From Actinomadura rifamycini DSM 43936 (GTDB taxonomy: Bacteria > Actinomycetota > Actinomycetes > Streptosporangiales > Streptosporangiaceae), in assembly GCF_000425065.1 (NCBI RefSeq), contig NZ_AULB01000007.1, positions 248,001 to 312,000 of the forward strand: a stretch of DNA of 64,000 nt. Direction: 5' to 3'. The position numbers and the translations under genes are program-made. The notes under the pieces were generated by a model. The model searched no databases. It worked only from the letters and a program-made list of their open reading frames with translations, and was not told where the DNA came from. This document shows positions 8,538-17,605 of this stretch, one piece after another. Each line of letters opens with the position of its first letter. Position 1 is the stretch's first letter.

Positions 8538-9299
8538 TCAGCCGAAGAACGCCTGGCCGCCGTCCAGCGGGATCGTCGCGCCGGTCAGGTAGCGCAGGTC
8601 GGGCTGGACGAGCGCGAGCACCGCCCGGCCGATGTCCTGCTCGCAGTCGCCGATGTAGCCCAGCGGGATCGTCTTGCGGAACTCCTCGGCGGCCTCCGGG
8701 AACGCGTCGGCCCACCGCCGCAGGCCGGGCGAGAGGGCGTGCGGCGCGATCGAGTTCGCGCGGATGCCGTCCGGGCCCCACTCGGCCGCGGCCGTCCGGG
8801 TCAGCGACCGGAGCGCCTGCTTGGCCGCCGCGTACGCGCCGTACGTATGCGGGTCCCAGCGGACCATCGCGGAGGTGACGAGGTTGACGATGCTGCCGCC
8901 GCCGCGCGCCTTCATGTGCGGGTGGCAGGCCCGCATGAACGCGAACGCCGCGAACGGGCCGGTGCGGAAGCCCTTCTGGAAGTCGGCGTCGCTCATCTCC
9001 AGCAGCGGCCCGTACTTCCCCGAGTAGGCGTTGTTGACCAGGATGTCGATGCCGCCCAGCCGCTCGGCGACCGCGTCCACGAGCCCGGGGATCGCGTCGG
9101 TGTCGGCGACGTCGCAGGCGAACGGCTCGGCGCGCGCCCCGCGCTCCCGTACGAGGCCGCACGTCGTCTCGAGCTTCGCCGCGGTCCGGCCGAGCACCGC
9201 GACCGCCGCGCCCTCCGACGCGAGCGCCAGCGCGATGCCCTGCCCCACGCCCTGCCCGGCGCCCGTCACGATCGCGACCTTGCCGTCGAGGGTTCCCAT
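8538..9299 (-). CDS. Short-chain dehydrogenase/reductase
   Basis: 253-residue classical SDR using NAD(P). The cofactor motif is TGAGQGVGQG near residue 12, NNAYSG near 88 replaces the usual NNAG, and the active site has NLVTSAMV with the catalytic Ser and YAAAK near 155. The C-terminus LTGATIPLDGGQAFFG is the usual family ending. The ATG start has GGGAG upstream; longer in-frame starts lie within the promoter region. It heads the minus-strand series leading into the receptor and Liv genes after an 84-base gap and is divergent from the acyl-CoA ligase at 9545. A hydroxysteroid or hydroxyacyl substrate is plausible from context only. Confidence 0.88.
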   Translation of the reverse strand: MGTLDGKVAIVTGAGQGVGQGIALALASEGAAVAVLGRTAAKLETTCGLVRERGARAEPFACDVADTDAIPGLVDAVAERLGGIDILVNNAYSGKYGPLLEMSDADFQKGFRTGPFAAFAFMRACHPHMKARGGGSIVNLVTSAMVRWDPHTYGAYAAAKQALRSLTRTAAAEWGPDGIRANSIAPHALSPGLRRWADAFPEAAEEFRKTIPLGYIGDCEQDIGRAVLALVQPDLRYLTGATIPLDGGQAFFG

Positions 9300-9424
9300 G
9301 CTGCGCTCCCGTGTTCGATTGACCCTGGTGGTGCGGCGCCGGACCAGGTGGTCGGCGTGTCGCCGCGGGCCGCGGCCCTGGTTGCGGCCATCGTGATGTG
9401 ACGCGGCCCACGCGGGCCGTCCAG

Positions 9425-9439
9425 TCCCGCTCACCGGGA
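9425..9439. promoter_or_regulatory. 15-bp palindromic operator, copy 2
   Basis: TCCCGCTCACCGGGA, 14 of 15 matches to TCCCRCTSAGYGGGA. It sits between the divergent SDR (start 9299) and acyl-CoA ligase (start 9545) and is paired with copy 3, 45 bases away. Confidence 0.55.
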
Positions 9440-9469
9440 ACCCGGTGCGCGCCCCTGCGGAAACGCCGG

Positions 9470-9484
9470 TCCCGCTCAGCGGAA
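9470..9484. promoter_or_regulatory. 15-bp palindromic operator, copy 3
   Basis: TCCCGCTCAGCGGAA, 14 of 15 matches to the consensus, 61 bases before the ATG of the acyl-CoA ligase at 9545. The pair of sites in one divergent promoter suggests cooperative binding or control of both directions. Confidence 0.55.
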
Positions 9485-9544
9485 TGGTCTGGTGCCTCCG
9501 GCCGGGCGGATGAGAATCTGCGGCAACGCCAGCGAGGAGGAGCC

Positions 9545-11170
9545 ATGACGGCGATGGAGATCGTGCAGGGGCTGGTCGGCCCCGGCGGCGAGTTCGAGCT
9601 CCGCGAGGAGGAGGTGCTGGGCACCCGGCTGCCGGTGTTCACCGGGCGGGCCCGCAACCTCGGCGCCGTCCTGGCCGCGTCCGCCGCCTACGGCGACCGC
9701 GACTACATCGTCACCGCCACCCGCCGCATCTCCTTCGCGGAGCACGCGGCGCGGGCGGCGTCGCTCGCCAAGGCGCTGCGGGACGACCACGGCGTGCGGC
9801 CCGGCGACCGCGTCGCGATCAACGCGGCGAACTCCCCCGAGTGGATCCTGGCGTTCTGGGCCGTGCTCGCGGCCGGGGGCATCGCCGTCGCCTACAACGC
9901 CTGGTGGACGCCCGCCGAGATCGAGTACGCGCTCGGCCACACCGAGCCGGTGCTGGTCATCGCCGACGCCAAGCGCGCCGAGCGGACCGCCGGTGCGCGG
10001 GTGCTGACCGTCGAGGACGACGTCCCGGCGCTCGCCGCACGCTACCCGGACGCGACCCTCGCCGCGCTGGGCGTGCCCGAGGCCGCCGAGGACGACCCGG
10101 CGGTCATCCTCTACACGAGCGGGACGTCGGGACGCCCGAAGGGCGCCGTGCACACGCACCGCAACCTCACGTCGGTGATCGAGTACCACCGGTTCAACGA
10201 CGCGCTGATGCGCGCGATGGGCGTCCCCGGCGACCCCGCCGACCGCCGCTACCTGCTGGTCCTGCCGCTGTTCCACATCGCGAGCCTGCACAACCTGGCC
10301 GTCCCGCGGCTGGCCACCGGCTCCGCCGTGATCATGCACGAGGGCCGGTTCGACGTGGACGCCGTCCTCGGGCTGATCGAGCGGGAGCGCGTGACGAACT
10401 GGGGCGCGGTGCCGACGATGGCGCACCGGATCGTCGAGCACGGCGCCGCGGCGAAGTACGACCTGTCGTCGCTGACCGCGTTCTCGCTGGCCACCGCCCC
10501 GTCCTCGCCCGCGTTCAAGGAGCGGCTGCGGGCGGTGTTCCCGCCGGCCAAGGACGCCCTCGTCGACAGCTACGGCCTCACCGAGTCGTGCACCGGCGTC
10601 GCCACCGCCACGCCCGCCGACCTCGCCGAGGCCCCCGGGACGCTCGGCCGCCCCGTCATCGGCGTCCAGCTCGAGATCCGCGACCCGGACGGCAACGCGC
10701 TGCCCGAGGGCACGGAGGGCGAGGTGTGCGTCCGCAGCGCCTACAACATGCTCGGCTACTGGAAGGACCAAGCGGCCACCGACCAGGCGATCCGCGCGGA
10801 CCGGTGGCTGCACACCGGCGACATCGGCATGGTCGAGGGCGGGCGGCTGCGGCTCACCACCCGCCGCTCCGACCTGATCCTGCGCGGCGGCGAGAACGTG
10901 TACCCGGCGGAGATCGAGAACGTCCTCGCCGAGTTCCCGGGCGTGCGCGAGTGCGTCGTCCTGGGCGTCCCGCACGCCGACCTCGGCCAGGAGGTGACGG
11001 CCGTGGTGGTCTTCGCGGACGCCGTCCCGGCGGAGGACGAGATCGCGGCGTTCGCCCGCGAGCGCCTCGCCTACTACAAGGTGCCGTCGCGGTGGCGCCT
11101 CACGACCGAGCCGCTGCCGCGCAACGCGACGGGCAAGGTCGTCCGGCGCGAGGTCGCGACGTCCGGCTGA
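9545..11170 (+). CDS. Fatty-acid/acyl-CoA ligase (class I adenylate-forming)
   Basis: 541-residue acyl-CoA synthetase, ATG preceded by GAGGAGGAGCC. The P-loop-like motif [19 protein letters not shown] lies near residue 195, YGLTES near 342, [13 protein letters not shown] near 405, the hinge WLHTGDIG near 425, [19 protein letters not shown] near 440, and the catalytic lysine in [13 protein letters not shown] close to the C-terminus. The long N-terminal region before the core ([13 protein letters not shown]) is less common. Divergent from the SDR/liv operon and sharing two copies of the steroid-regulon palindrome, it probably activates a carboxylated steroid or ring fragment. I could not assign it to FadD3, FadD5 or another named member. 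Confidence 0.9.
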   Translation: MTAMEIVQGLVGPGGEFELREEEVLGTRLPVFTGRARNLGAVLAASAAYGDRDYIVTATRRISFAEHAARAASLAKALRDDHGVRPGDRVAINAANSPEWILAFWAVLAAGGIAVAYNAWWTPAEIEYALGHTEPVLVIADAKRAERTAGARVLTVEDDVPALAARYPDATLAALGVPEAAEDDPAVILYTSGTSGRPKGAVHTHRNLTSVIEYHRFNDALMRAMGVPGDPADRRYLLVLPLFHIASLHNLAVPRLATGSAVIMHEGRFDVDAVLGLIERERVTNWGAVPTMAHRIVEHGAAAKYDLSSLTAFSLATAPSSPAFKERLRAVFPPAKDALVDSYGLTESCTGVATATPADLAEAPGTLGRPVIGVQLEIRDPDGNALPEGTEGEVCVRSAYNMLGYWKDQAATDQAIRADRWLHTGDIGMVEGGRLRLTTRRSDLILRGGENVYPAEIENVLAEFPGVRECVVLGVPHADLGQEVTAVVVFADAVPAEDEIAAFARERLAYYKVPSRWRLTTEPLPRNATGKVVRREVATSG

Positions 11171-11179
11171 CCCCGGACG

Positions 11180-11956
11180 TCAGCGGGCGTAGCGGGCGGG
11201 GGGCTCCCCGACCGCCGCCGTGAAGTCGCGGACCAGGTGCGCCTGGTCGTAGTAGCCCAGCTCGCCGGCCAGGGCGGCCCAGTCGACCGGGACGCCCCGG
11301 TCGGCGCGGGTCGCGGCCTCGTGCAGGCGCGCCCGCCGCAGCACCCACTTCGGGCTCGCCCCCACGTACTCGGCGAAGAGCCGCTGGAGCGTCCGGGACG
11401 AGACGTGCAGCAGGTCGGCGGCCTGCCCGACGCGGAACACGGCCGGGGACGCGGTGAGCCGCTCGACCATCTCCGCGACCTCGGCGGCGACCGGGTCGGG
11501 GGCGGGCAGCCGGGGCAGCAGGAACTCCTCGGCCGCCTTCGCCATCAGGTCGGTGTCGGACGAGCCGAGGACCTCGCGGTTCGCGGCGCCGACCGCGGGG
11601 CCGAAGAACTCCGCGGCCGGGAACCTGCCGTCGGCCAGCCCGATCACCGGCCGTCCGGCGAACGGCCGGAAGCAGCCCGGCCGGAACTTCACGCCGAGGA
11701 CCTGCCCCTCCCCCTCCAGGCGGCGGACGAACAGGTCGCGGTCGACGCCGTAGACGAGCGGCTCCGGCTCCTCGAACACCAGGTGGACGCTCGGATGCGA
11801 CAGCACCTTCGTGTCGTACGGCTCCGGGGTGCGCCACCGGACGTGCCAGTAGTGCTCCACGATCCCGCGCAGGCCCGCGCCGGGCGGACGCCGCTCCAGG
11901 TCGACGATGGACGCCTGCCTCTGCGGGTACAGCACGCCCCGTCCGAACTCGCCCAT
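11180..11956 (-). CDS. AraC-family transcriptional regulator
   Basis: 258 residues. The N-terminal part resembles the DUF6597-type cupin-like domain of AraC regulators (YWHVRWRTPEPYDTKVLSHPSVHLVFE and PGCFRPFAG). The C-terminal part (about 170-258) carries two helix-turn-helix motifs, VGQAADLLHVSSRTLQRLF and WAALAGELGYYDQAHLVRDF, with the closing GEPPARYAR. It is divergent from the DinB-like gene at 12021 with only 64 bases between starts, so it likely controls that gene and itself. Confidence 0.9.
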   Translation of the reverse strand: MGEFGRGVLYPQRQASIVDLERRPPGAGLRGIVEHYWHVRWRTPEPYDTKVLSHPSVHLVFEEPEPLVYGVDRDLFVRRLEGEGQVLGVKFRPGCFRPFAGRPVIGLADGRFPAAEFFGPAVGAANREVLGSSDTDLMAKAAEEFLLPRLPAPDPVAAEVAEMVERLTASPAVFRVGQAADLLHVSSRTLQRLFAEYVGASPKWVLRRARLHEAATRADRGVPVDWAALAGELGYYDQAHLVRDFTAAVGEPPARYAR

Positions 11957-12020
11957 GTGCCCAGGATATTGGCGCTTTTCTCCAAGAGGCCGCCGCGCGC
12001 GCGAACATACTGTCGAACAC
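11957..12020. promoter_or_regulatory. Divergent promoter of the AraC regulator and DinB-like gene
   Basis: A 64-base AT-richer gap. It contains a repeated GAACA (in GCGAACATACTG and TCGAACACATG), whose 16-base spacing would suit an AraC-type dimer site. No clear ribosome site precedes the ATG at 12021, so the downstream mRNA may have a very short leader. Assignment is tentative. Confidence 0.3.
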
Positions 12021-12635
12021 ATGAACGAAAAGGACGTCGAGCGCTACCACGCTTACATGAAGGAGTGCGCGGCCGAGGCCGCGCGCGTCGCCCGCGCCGT
12101 CGCCGCCGCCGGTCCGGACCGGCTCGGCGACCCGACCCCGTGCGCCGCCTTCGACCTGCGGACGCTGGTGAACCACTGGGTGCTCTACACCTCCCACGGC
12201 CTGGAGCACCGGGCGCGGCGCGAGCCGCTGCCCGAGGAGCTGACCGGGCGCGACTTCACCGCCGGCGGATCGTGGGCCGAGGAGTATGCTGCCCAACTCG
12301 ACCGCGCCGTCGCCGCGTGGGCCGACCCCGCCGTGTGGGAGGGCGACGTGGACTTCGGGGGCGGCTCCGCGCCCGCCGTCGACGTCGCGTCCATGGTGAT
12401 CAAGGAGATGGCCGTGCACGGCTGGGACGCCGCCCGCAGCGTCGGGGCGGAACTGCGCGTCTCGCCCGAGGCCGGGGCGTTCGTCCTCGGCGTGGTCGAG
12501 GAGCACGGCGACATCTACCGGAAGTACGACGGGTTCGCCGACCCGGTGCCGGTCCCGGCGGACGCGCCCGCGTTCGAGCGCGCCCTCGGCGCGTCCGGCC
12601 GCGACCCGAACTGGCGCGCCGGCGGCGGCGTCTGA
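12021..12635 (+). CDS. TIGR03086-like DinB/mycothiol-dependent-type protein
   Basis: 204-residue helical-bundle protein of the DinB / maleylpyruvate-isomerase N-terminal superfamily. Recognisable elements are PTPCAAFDLRTLVNHW near residue 38, where the His begins the metal triad, and KEMAVHGWDAARSVG near 130 containing the second His region. Such proteins are abundant in mycothiol-producing actinobacteria and bind divalent metal; some use mycothiol as thiol cofactor. Substrate is unknown. Divergent from the AraC regulator, which likely controls it. Confidence 0.85.
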   Translation: MNEKDVERYHAYMKECAAEAARVARAVAAAGPDRLGDPTPCAAFDLRTLVNHWVLYTSHGLEHRARREPLPEELTGRDFTAGGSWAEEYAAQLDRAVAAWADPAVWEGDVDFGGGSAPAVDVASMVIKEMAVHGWDAARSVGAELRVSPEAGAFVLGVVEEHGDIYRKYDGFADPVPVPADAPAFERALGASGRDPNWRAGGGV

Positions 12636-12751
12636 CAGCCGCCCGCGCCGCACCGCCCCCGCGGAGCCAGACGGGATCCGGTACCCGGGCGGGACGACCG
12701 TCCGGCACGGGCGCTCGTAGCGTGACGGTCTCCCCAGCGTAAGGAGACACC

Positions 12752-13852
12752 ATGCTGCGCAAGGCGATCGCCGTCGCCGGCCTCGCCGGGCTGGTCGCGG
12801 CCGGGACCGCGGTGCCCGCCGCGGCCGGCGAGGACCGGCCCCGGCTCCGGCGGCTGCTGCACACCCTCACGGCGGAGGACGGGGCGCCCGGCGCGCTCGC
12901 CGCGGTCCGGGACCGGCGCGGCCGCACCGTCCTCACCAGCGGCGTCGGCGACGTGCGGACCGGCGCCCCCGTCCCGCGCGAGGGCCACTGGCGGATCGGC
13001 AGCATCACCAAGACGTTCACCGCGACCGCGGTGCTGCTGCTCGTCGAGGACGGGCTCGTCGACCTCGACGCGCCCGTCGAGCGGTACCTGCCCGGAACGG
13101 TGCGCGGCAACGGCCACGACGGGCGGAACATCACCGTCCGGCAGCTCCTCCAGCACACCAGCGGCCTGCCGGACTACCTCGATCACCTCGGCATCGGCCG
13201 CATCGTCGAGAACCCCCTCGAACGGCACGACCGCGACGACCTGCTCGCCCTCGCGCTCGCCCACCCGCCGGAGTTCGCGCCCGGCACCGGCTGGTCCTAC
13301 TCCAACACCGGCTACCTCCTCGCCGGGCTCGTCGTGGAGGCCGTCACCGGCGACCCGCTCGCCGACGTGGTCGAGCGGCGCGTCCTGGACCCGCTGCGCC
13401 TGGACGACACCGGCGCCCCCGGCGCCGCGACCGGCCTGCCGTCGCCGCACCCCCGCGGGTACGTCCGCCTGGACGGGACGCTGCTCGACCGGACGCGGCT
13501 CAGCGCGTCCACCGCGTGGGGCGGCGGCGACCTGGTGTCGGACGCCTCCGACCTCAACCGGTTCTTCACCGCCCTGGTCGGCGGCCGGGTCCTGCGCCCC
13601 GGGACGCTGCGCGAGATGATGCGGACGACGGAGGTCAGCCCGGAGTACGGCCTCGGCCTGCGGCGCGTCCCGAGGTCGTGCGGGGCGCCCGTGTGGGGCC
13701 ACGCCGGCGACATGGTCGGCTTCAGCACCCTCAGCGGCGCGACCCGCCACGGCCGCGGCGCGACCGTCACGGTGAACGTCAAGCCGGGCCTGAGCGACGC
13801 CGGGGAGCAGCGGCTGAAGGACGCCTTCGACGCGGCCCTCTGCGACGACTAG
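12752..13852 (+). CDS. Secreted serine hydrolase, class C beta-lactamase/DD-peptidase fold
   Basis: 366 residues with an N-terminal signal peptide (LRKAIAVAGLAGLVAAGTAVPAAAG, probable cleavage after AAA). Catalytic motifs are SITK with Ser84 and Lys87, YSN at residues 183-185, and HAG in WGHAGDMVGF near 310. Length and motif order fit the beta-lactamase-related serine hydrolases, which act as D-alanyl-D-alanine carboxypeptidases or esterases; the exact substrate cannot be read. AAGGAGAC precedes the ATG. It converges on the encapsulin gene with 2 bases between the two stops. Confidence 0.9.
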   Translation: MLRKAIAVAGLAGLVAAGTAVPAAAGEDRPRLRRLLHTLTAEDGAPGALAAVRDRRGRTVLTSGVGDVRTGAPVPREGHWRIGSITKTFTATAVLLLVEDGLVDLDAPVERYLPGTVRGNGHDGRNITVRQLLQHTSGLPDYLDHLGIGRIVENPLERHDRDDLLALALAHPPEFAPGTGWSYSNTGYLLAGLVVEAVTGDPLADVVERRVLDPLRLDDTGAPGAATGLPSPHPRGYVRLDGTLLDRTRLSASTAWGGGDLVSDASDLNRFFTALVGGRVLRPGTLREMMRTTEVSPEYGLGLRRVPRSCGAPVWGHAGDMVGFSTLSGATRHGRGATVTVNVKPGLSDAGEQRLKDAFDAALCDD

Positions 13853-13854
13853 CG

Positions 13855-15237
13855 TCAGCGGGCGGTCTCGACGTCGTGCAGCACGCCGAGCGCGTCGGGG
13901 ACGAGGACGGCCGCGGAGAAGTAGACGCCGACCAGGTACGAGCTGATCGCGCGGTCGTCCACGCCCTTGAACCGGACCGACAGCCCCGGCTCGCGCTCGT
14001 CCGGGATGCCGGTCTTGTGCAGGCCGATGACGCCCTGGTCGTCCTCGCCGGTGCGCATGGCGATGATCGAGCTGACCCCGGTGCGGCTCACCGGGATCTT
14101 GTCGCACGGCAGCAGCGGCACGTTCCGCCAGGCCGTCACCCGCGTGCCGTCCACCTCGGTCTGCTTCGGGTAGACGCCCTGGCGGGTGCACTCGCGCAGG
14201 AACGCCGCGATGCCGCGCGGGTGCGCGAGCAGCACGCGCGTCCCGCGCCGCCGCGCGAGCAGCTCGTCCAGGTCGGCGGGCGACGGCGGGCCGCTCCGGG
14301 TGGTGAGCCGCTGCCGGGGGTCGGCGTTGTGCAGGAGGCCGAAGTCCCGGTTGTTGACCATCTCGTGCTCCTGGCGCTCCCGCAGCGCCTCGATCGTCAG
14401 GCGGAGCTGCTGCTCCACCTGGTCCATCGGGTCGCTGTAGAGGTCCGCCACGCGGGTGTGCACCCGCAGCACCGTCTGCGCCAGGCTCAGCGGGTACTCG
14501 CGCGGCTCCGCCTCGTACTCGACGAACGTGCCGGGCAGCCGCGGCTCCCCCGCGTGCCCTGACGCGACGTCGACGGACGCCTCGCCGCGCTTGTTCACCG
14601 CCGGCGGGCCCGACTCCCGGAACCGCTCGAGCCGCTCCTGCAGCGCCGCCGAGTTCGCCGCGACCTCCGCGAACGCCTCCCGGGTCAGCGACAGCACCGT
14701 GCAGCCCGTCGCCGCCTTCGCGGTCGCCTCCCACACGGCGTCCTCGTCGGTGAGGGCCTCCGCGCCGAAGTACTCCCCGCCGGCCAGCGCGCCCAGCCGC
14801 GCCGGCGTCCCGTACGCGCCGTCGCCCAGCCGGACGACCTTCCCGTGCACGATCAGGTGGACCCGGTCGGCCGGGCGCCCCGCCTCCGCGATCACGTCGC
14901 CGGCCGCGTACTCCGCCTGCACGCACCGCCCCGCGAGGACCTCCAGCACCCGCGCGTCCGCGAACCCCCGCAGCGGCGCCAGCTCCGCGAGCTCCGACGG
15001 GATGACCCGGACCTGCGCGCCCGTGTTGACGAACGCCACCCGCCCGTCGCACACCTGGTACGCGAGCCGCCGGTTCACCCGGTACGTCCCGCCCGAGACC
15101 CGCACCCACGGCAGGACCCGCAGCAGCCAGCGGGACGAGACGCCCTGCATCTGCGGACGCGTCTTGGCGGTCGTCGCGAGGTTCCGCGCGGCGTCCGTCC
15201 CCAGGCTGAGCCGCGTGCCGGTCCCACCGTTCGTCAT
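13855..15237 (-). CDS. Family 2B encapsulin shell protein with cyclic-nucleotide-binding domain
   Basis: 460 residues. The N-terminus ([40 protein letters not shown]) and C-terminus ([60 protein letters not shown]) match the HK97-fold shell protein of family 2 encapsulin nanocompartments. A Crp-like cyclic-nucleotide-binding domain (about residues 80-205: [36 protein letters not shown]) is inserted, which defines family 2B. ATG start with GGAGGGCGACCGA. Shells of this family package cargo such as cysteine desulfurases or terpene cyclases usually encoded next door. Here the neighbours are a serine hydrolase and a DedA protein, so the shell gene is an orphan and its cargo is unknown. Confidence 0.9.
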   Translation of the reverse strand: MTNGGTGTRLSLGTDAARNLATTAKTRPQMQGVSSRWLLRVLPWVRVSGGTYRVNRRLAYQVCDGRVAFVNTGAQVRVIPSELAELAPLRGFADARVLEVLAGRCVQAEYAAGDVIAEAGRPADRVHLIVHGKVVRLGDGAYGTPARLGALAGGEYFGAEALTDEDAVWEATAKAATGCTVLSLTREAFAEVAANSAALQERLERFRESGPPAVNKRGEASVDVASGHAGEPRLPGTFVEYEAEPREYPLSLAQTVLRVHTRVADLYSDPMDQVEQQLRLTIEALRERQEHEMVNNRDFGLLHNADPRQRLTTRSGPPSPADLDELLARRRGTRVLLAHPRGIAAFLRECTRQGVYPKQTEVDGTRVTAWRNVPLLPCDKIPVSRTGVSSIIAMRTGEDDQGVIGLHKTGIPDEREPGLSVRFKGVDDRAISSYLVGVYFSAAVLVPDALGVLHDVETAR

Positions 15238-15251
15238 TCGGTCGCCCTCCG

Positions 15252-15278
15252 TCGCATCACGATTCTTCGCATCACGAT
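15252..15278. promoter_or_regulatory. Direct repeats upstream of the encapsulin gene
   Basis: TCGCATCACGAT occurs twice, at 15252-15263 and 15267-15278, a period of 15 bases, just upstream of the GGAGGG ribosome site of the encapsulin. On the coding strand the units read ATCGTGATGCGA. They lie where the transcript start or 5' leader would be, so they may be a repressor site or a leader element. No -35/-10 pair is convincing. Confidence 0.4.
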
Positions 15279-15383
15279 GTGCCACCGCGACGCTACGTTG
15301 CGCGTTCGGGGGCCCTCTATGGCCGATCGGCGCGGGCAGCCGCACCGGGCGGACACCCACATGTCACCGCGGGGTCCGGCGCG

Positions 15384-16073
15384 TCAGGCGGACGCGGCGT
15401 CCGAGCAGGGCCGCTCCGCGACCGCGGGCGGCTCGGCGGCGGGCTCGGGCGCCTCGTCGCGGGCGCGGCGGGCGCGGCGGCGGAGGAGGAGCACCGCGGC
15501 GGCCGCAGCCGCGGCCAGGCCGAACAGGATCCAGGCGCCCCAGCCGAAGAGCTGCTCCAGGCGGGACGCGGACGCGCCCGCGAACGCACCGATGCTGACG
15601 AACACCGCCGCCCAGAGCAGCGACCCGGCGAGCGACGCGAGCAGGAAGCGGCGGTACGGGACGTTCGCGACCCCGGCCGCCGCGGGCGTGAGCGTCCGGA
15701 CCACCGGGACGAGCCGGGTGACGAACACGGCGGCGGCGCCGTACCGGCGGAGGGCCGCCGCGGCGCGGTCCCAGTGCCGGACGCCGAGCCGGCGCACCGC
15801 GCGGGTCTCCCGCATCCGCTCGCCGTTCGCGCGGCCGAGCAGGTACCCGACGTGGTCGCCCGCCGTCACGCCCAGCGCGACGACGAGCAGCATCACCGGG
15901 TAGCGGGCCGGGTCGGCGGCCGCGGCGCCGAGGACCACGACGGCCGTCTCCCCCGGGACGACCGACCCGACGCCCAGCCCGGACTCGGCGAACGCCAGCA
16001 CCCCGGCCACCGCGAGCAGCAGCGGGAAGGGCAGGTCGCTCAGCCCCCGGACCCACTCCGTGACCCATTCCAT
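15384..16073 (-). CDS. DedA-family membrane protein
   Basis: 229-residue integral membrane protein of the DedA/SNARE-associated superfamily, thought to act in lipid flipping and envelope homeostasis. Family motifs are ESGLGVGSVVPGETAVVVLG near residue 30, GVTAGDHVGYLLGR near 70, the arginine-bearing FVTRLVPVVRTLTPAAAGVANVPYRRFLL near 118, and further helices up to about 195. The C-terminus is a basic then Ala/Glu-rich cytoplasmic tail. ATG start; monocistronic between the encapsulin leader and the HxlR regulator. Confidence 0.92.
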   Translation of the reverse strand: MEWVTEWVRGLSDLPFPLLLAVAGVLAFAESGLGVGSVVPGETAVVVLGAAAADPARYPVMLLVVALGVTAGDHVGYLLGRANGERMRETRAVRRLGVRHWDRAAAALRRYGAAAVFVTRLVPVVRTLTPAAAGVANVPYRRFLLASLAGSLLWAAVFVSIGAFAGASASRLEQLFGWGAWILFGLAAAAAAAVLLLRRRARRARDEAPEPAAEPPAVAERPCSDAASA

Positions 16074-16195
16074 TCATCCCATCGTCCGCGAAGCCGGGCT
16101 TGCCGGAATCCGCCGGGAAGATGATGTTCCGCCTCACCCGGAAGGGTGACCGCCGCCGCCCGGCCCCCGACCAAAGGCGGGTCCGCCGGCCCGCG

Positions 16196-16744
16196 TCACC
16201 CCTCCGCGGGACGAGGCCGCCCCTGATCCGCGTCCGGGTCTTCGGCGGCGCGCGCGAGGAGGAGGGGGCCGAGGACGCGCGTGGCGGGGCCGACGCGGCC
16301 GCCGGGGCCCGGGCGCTGGTCGGTGTTGCCCACCGTGAGCGGCTCCCCGCAGTGCGCGCAGGCGAGGACGGGCGTGGTGTCGTGCCCGCAGTCGCGGTGG
16401 CGGATGCGCGCGGGCGGGCCCGCCTCCCCCGCGTACCAGCGGTCGCCCCAGTTCATCAGCGCGAGCAGGACCGGGTAGAGCTCCTTGCCCTTGTCGGTCG
16501 GCCGGTAGTGCGCGCGGGGCGGGTGGTCCTGGTACTGCTCGCGGGTCAGGACGTCCTCCTCGACGAGGCGCGCGAGCCGCGCGGAGAGGACCTTGCGGGA
16601 GATGCCGAGGTCGCGGGCGAGGTCGTCGAACCGGGTGATCCCGAGCAGGACGTCGCGCATGATCAGCGCGGTCCAGGCGTCCCCGAACAGGTCGGTCGCG
16701 CGGGCGATCGAGCAGGCCGCGTCGGACAGCGGGGTACGGGTCAT
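16196..16744 (-). CDS. HxlR-family winged-helix regulator
   Basis: 182 residues. The HxlR domain occupies about residues 8-105 (CSIARATDLFGDAWTALIMRDVLLGITRFDDL, LGISRKVLSARLARLVEEDVL, HYRPTDKGKELYPVLLALMNWGDRW). The C-terminal part has CGHDTTPVLACAHCGEPL, a CxxC-containing pair with the upstream Cys that could bind zinc or sense redox state, common in longer actinobacterial members. It is divergent from the methyltransferase at 16825, with repeated TGAGGGAACTCA sites in the gap. Confidence 0.92.
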   Translation of the reverse strand: MTRTPLSDAACSIARATDLFGDAWTALIMRDVLLGITRFDDLARDLGISRKVLSARLARLVEEDVLTREQYQDHPPRAHYRPTDKGKELYPVLLALMNWGDRWYAGEAGPPARIRHRDCGHDTTPVLACAHCGEPLTVGNTDQRPGPGGRVGPATRVLGPLLLARAAEDPDADQGRPRPAEG

Positions 16745-16763
16745 GCCCGGCAGGCTACCCGAA

Positions 16764-16804
16764 GGTTCCCTGAGGGAACTCAGTTGGTATCTTGAGGGAA
16801 CTCA
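16764..16804. promoter_or_regulatory. Repeated operator between HxlR regulator and methyltransferase
   Basis: TGAGGGAACTCA occurs exactly twice, at 16771-16782 and 16793-16804, 22 bases apart (two helical turns). The first copy is preceded by GGTTCCC, making the palindrome GGTTCCCTGAGGGAAC. This fills the 80-base divergent promoter, so it is the likely binding site of the HxlR regulator for both genes. Confidence 0.6.
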
Positions 16805-16824
16805 CGAGGGAGAGGACGCCCGGC

Positions 16825-17574
16825 ATGGGAACCGCACCGCTCATCGAACTCGACTCCACCCGCCCCGGCGCCGTCGACGGGCGCCGCCTGCGCGCGATCG
16901 CCTTCCAGGACGTGCGCATGGCCTACCTCGCGGAGCACGGGCTCGCCCGGGGCCGCGCGCTCGTCCTCGGCGGCGGCACCGGGGAGCTGCCGCACGGCAT
17001 GGCTCGCGCCGGCCTGGACGTGACGGCGCTCGACCCGTCCCCGGCGGCGACCCGCATCGCCGAGGCCGCCGCCGGAGACCTGCCCGTCGTGCACCGCACC
17101 GCCCGCGCCGAGGACTTCGACGTGCCCGCCGCGTCCTTCGACCTCGTGTACGCGGCCGACACCTTCGAGATCACCGGCGACCTCGACCGCGTCGTCGAAC
17201 TGGCCGCCCGCGCCCTGCGGCCCGGCGGCGCGCTCGTGTACGACACCGTCAACCGGACCGTCCCGGCGAAGCTCGTCTACCTCGGCGCCTTCCAGCGCCT
17301 CCCGTGGACCCGCATCATGCCGCCCCGCCGCTACGCGAGCGACCGGCTGCGGCGCCCGTCCGACGTCGCCGCCGTCCTGTCCCGGCACGGTTTGCACGCC
17401 GAGGACGTCTGCGGCTTCAAGCCCGCGAGCGCCGTCGGCCTCGTGCGCACCGTGCTGGCCCGCCGCCGCGGCGCCGTCGGGGACGACGAGGTCGCGGCGC
17501 TGGCCGGGTTCGTCCTCGACCCGGGCGGCCCCCCGGTCGTCACCTACCTCGGCCACGCCCGCAAGCCCGCCTGA
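16825..17574 (+). CDS. SAM-dependent methyltransferase, UbiG/UbiE-like
   Basis: 249-residue class I methyltransferase. Motif I is LVLGGGTGELPHGMARAGLDVTALD (about residues 36-60, with GGGTG in place of GCGTG), motif II is FDLVYAADTFEI and motif III is ALRPGGALVYDTVN. The segment ASAVGLVRTVLARRRG and the end PVVTYLGHARKPA resemble the C-terminal cap of UbiG-type O-methyltransferases. The chosen ATG has GGGAGAGG upstream; an in-frame ATG 33 bases earlier lies within the operator repeat and is less likely. Substrate unknown; probably repressed by the divergent HxlR protein. Confidence 0.85.
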   Translation: MGTAPLIELDSTRPGAVDGRRLRAIAFQDVRMAYLAEHGLARGRALVLGGGTGELPHGMARAGLDVTALDPSPAATRIAEAAAGDLPVVHRTARAEDFDVPAASFDLVYAADTFEITGDLDRVVELAARALRPGGALVYDTVNRTVPAKLVYLGAFQRLPWTRIMPPRRYASDRLRRPSDVAAVLSRHGLHAEDVCGFKPASAVGLVRTVLARRRGAVGDDEVAALAGFVLDPGGPPVVTYLGHARKPA

Positions 17575-17605
17575 CCTGGCGTGTCCATGGGGCAGGTCCA
17601 GGGTC

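Noticed and set aside
985..11170. Ligases as parts of a natural-product (NRPS/PKS) cluster
   Set aside because: No carrier protein, ketosynthase or condensation domain is present; neighbours are beta-oxidation and transport genes.
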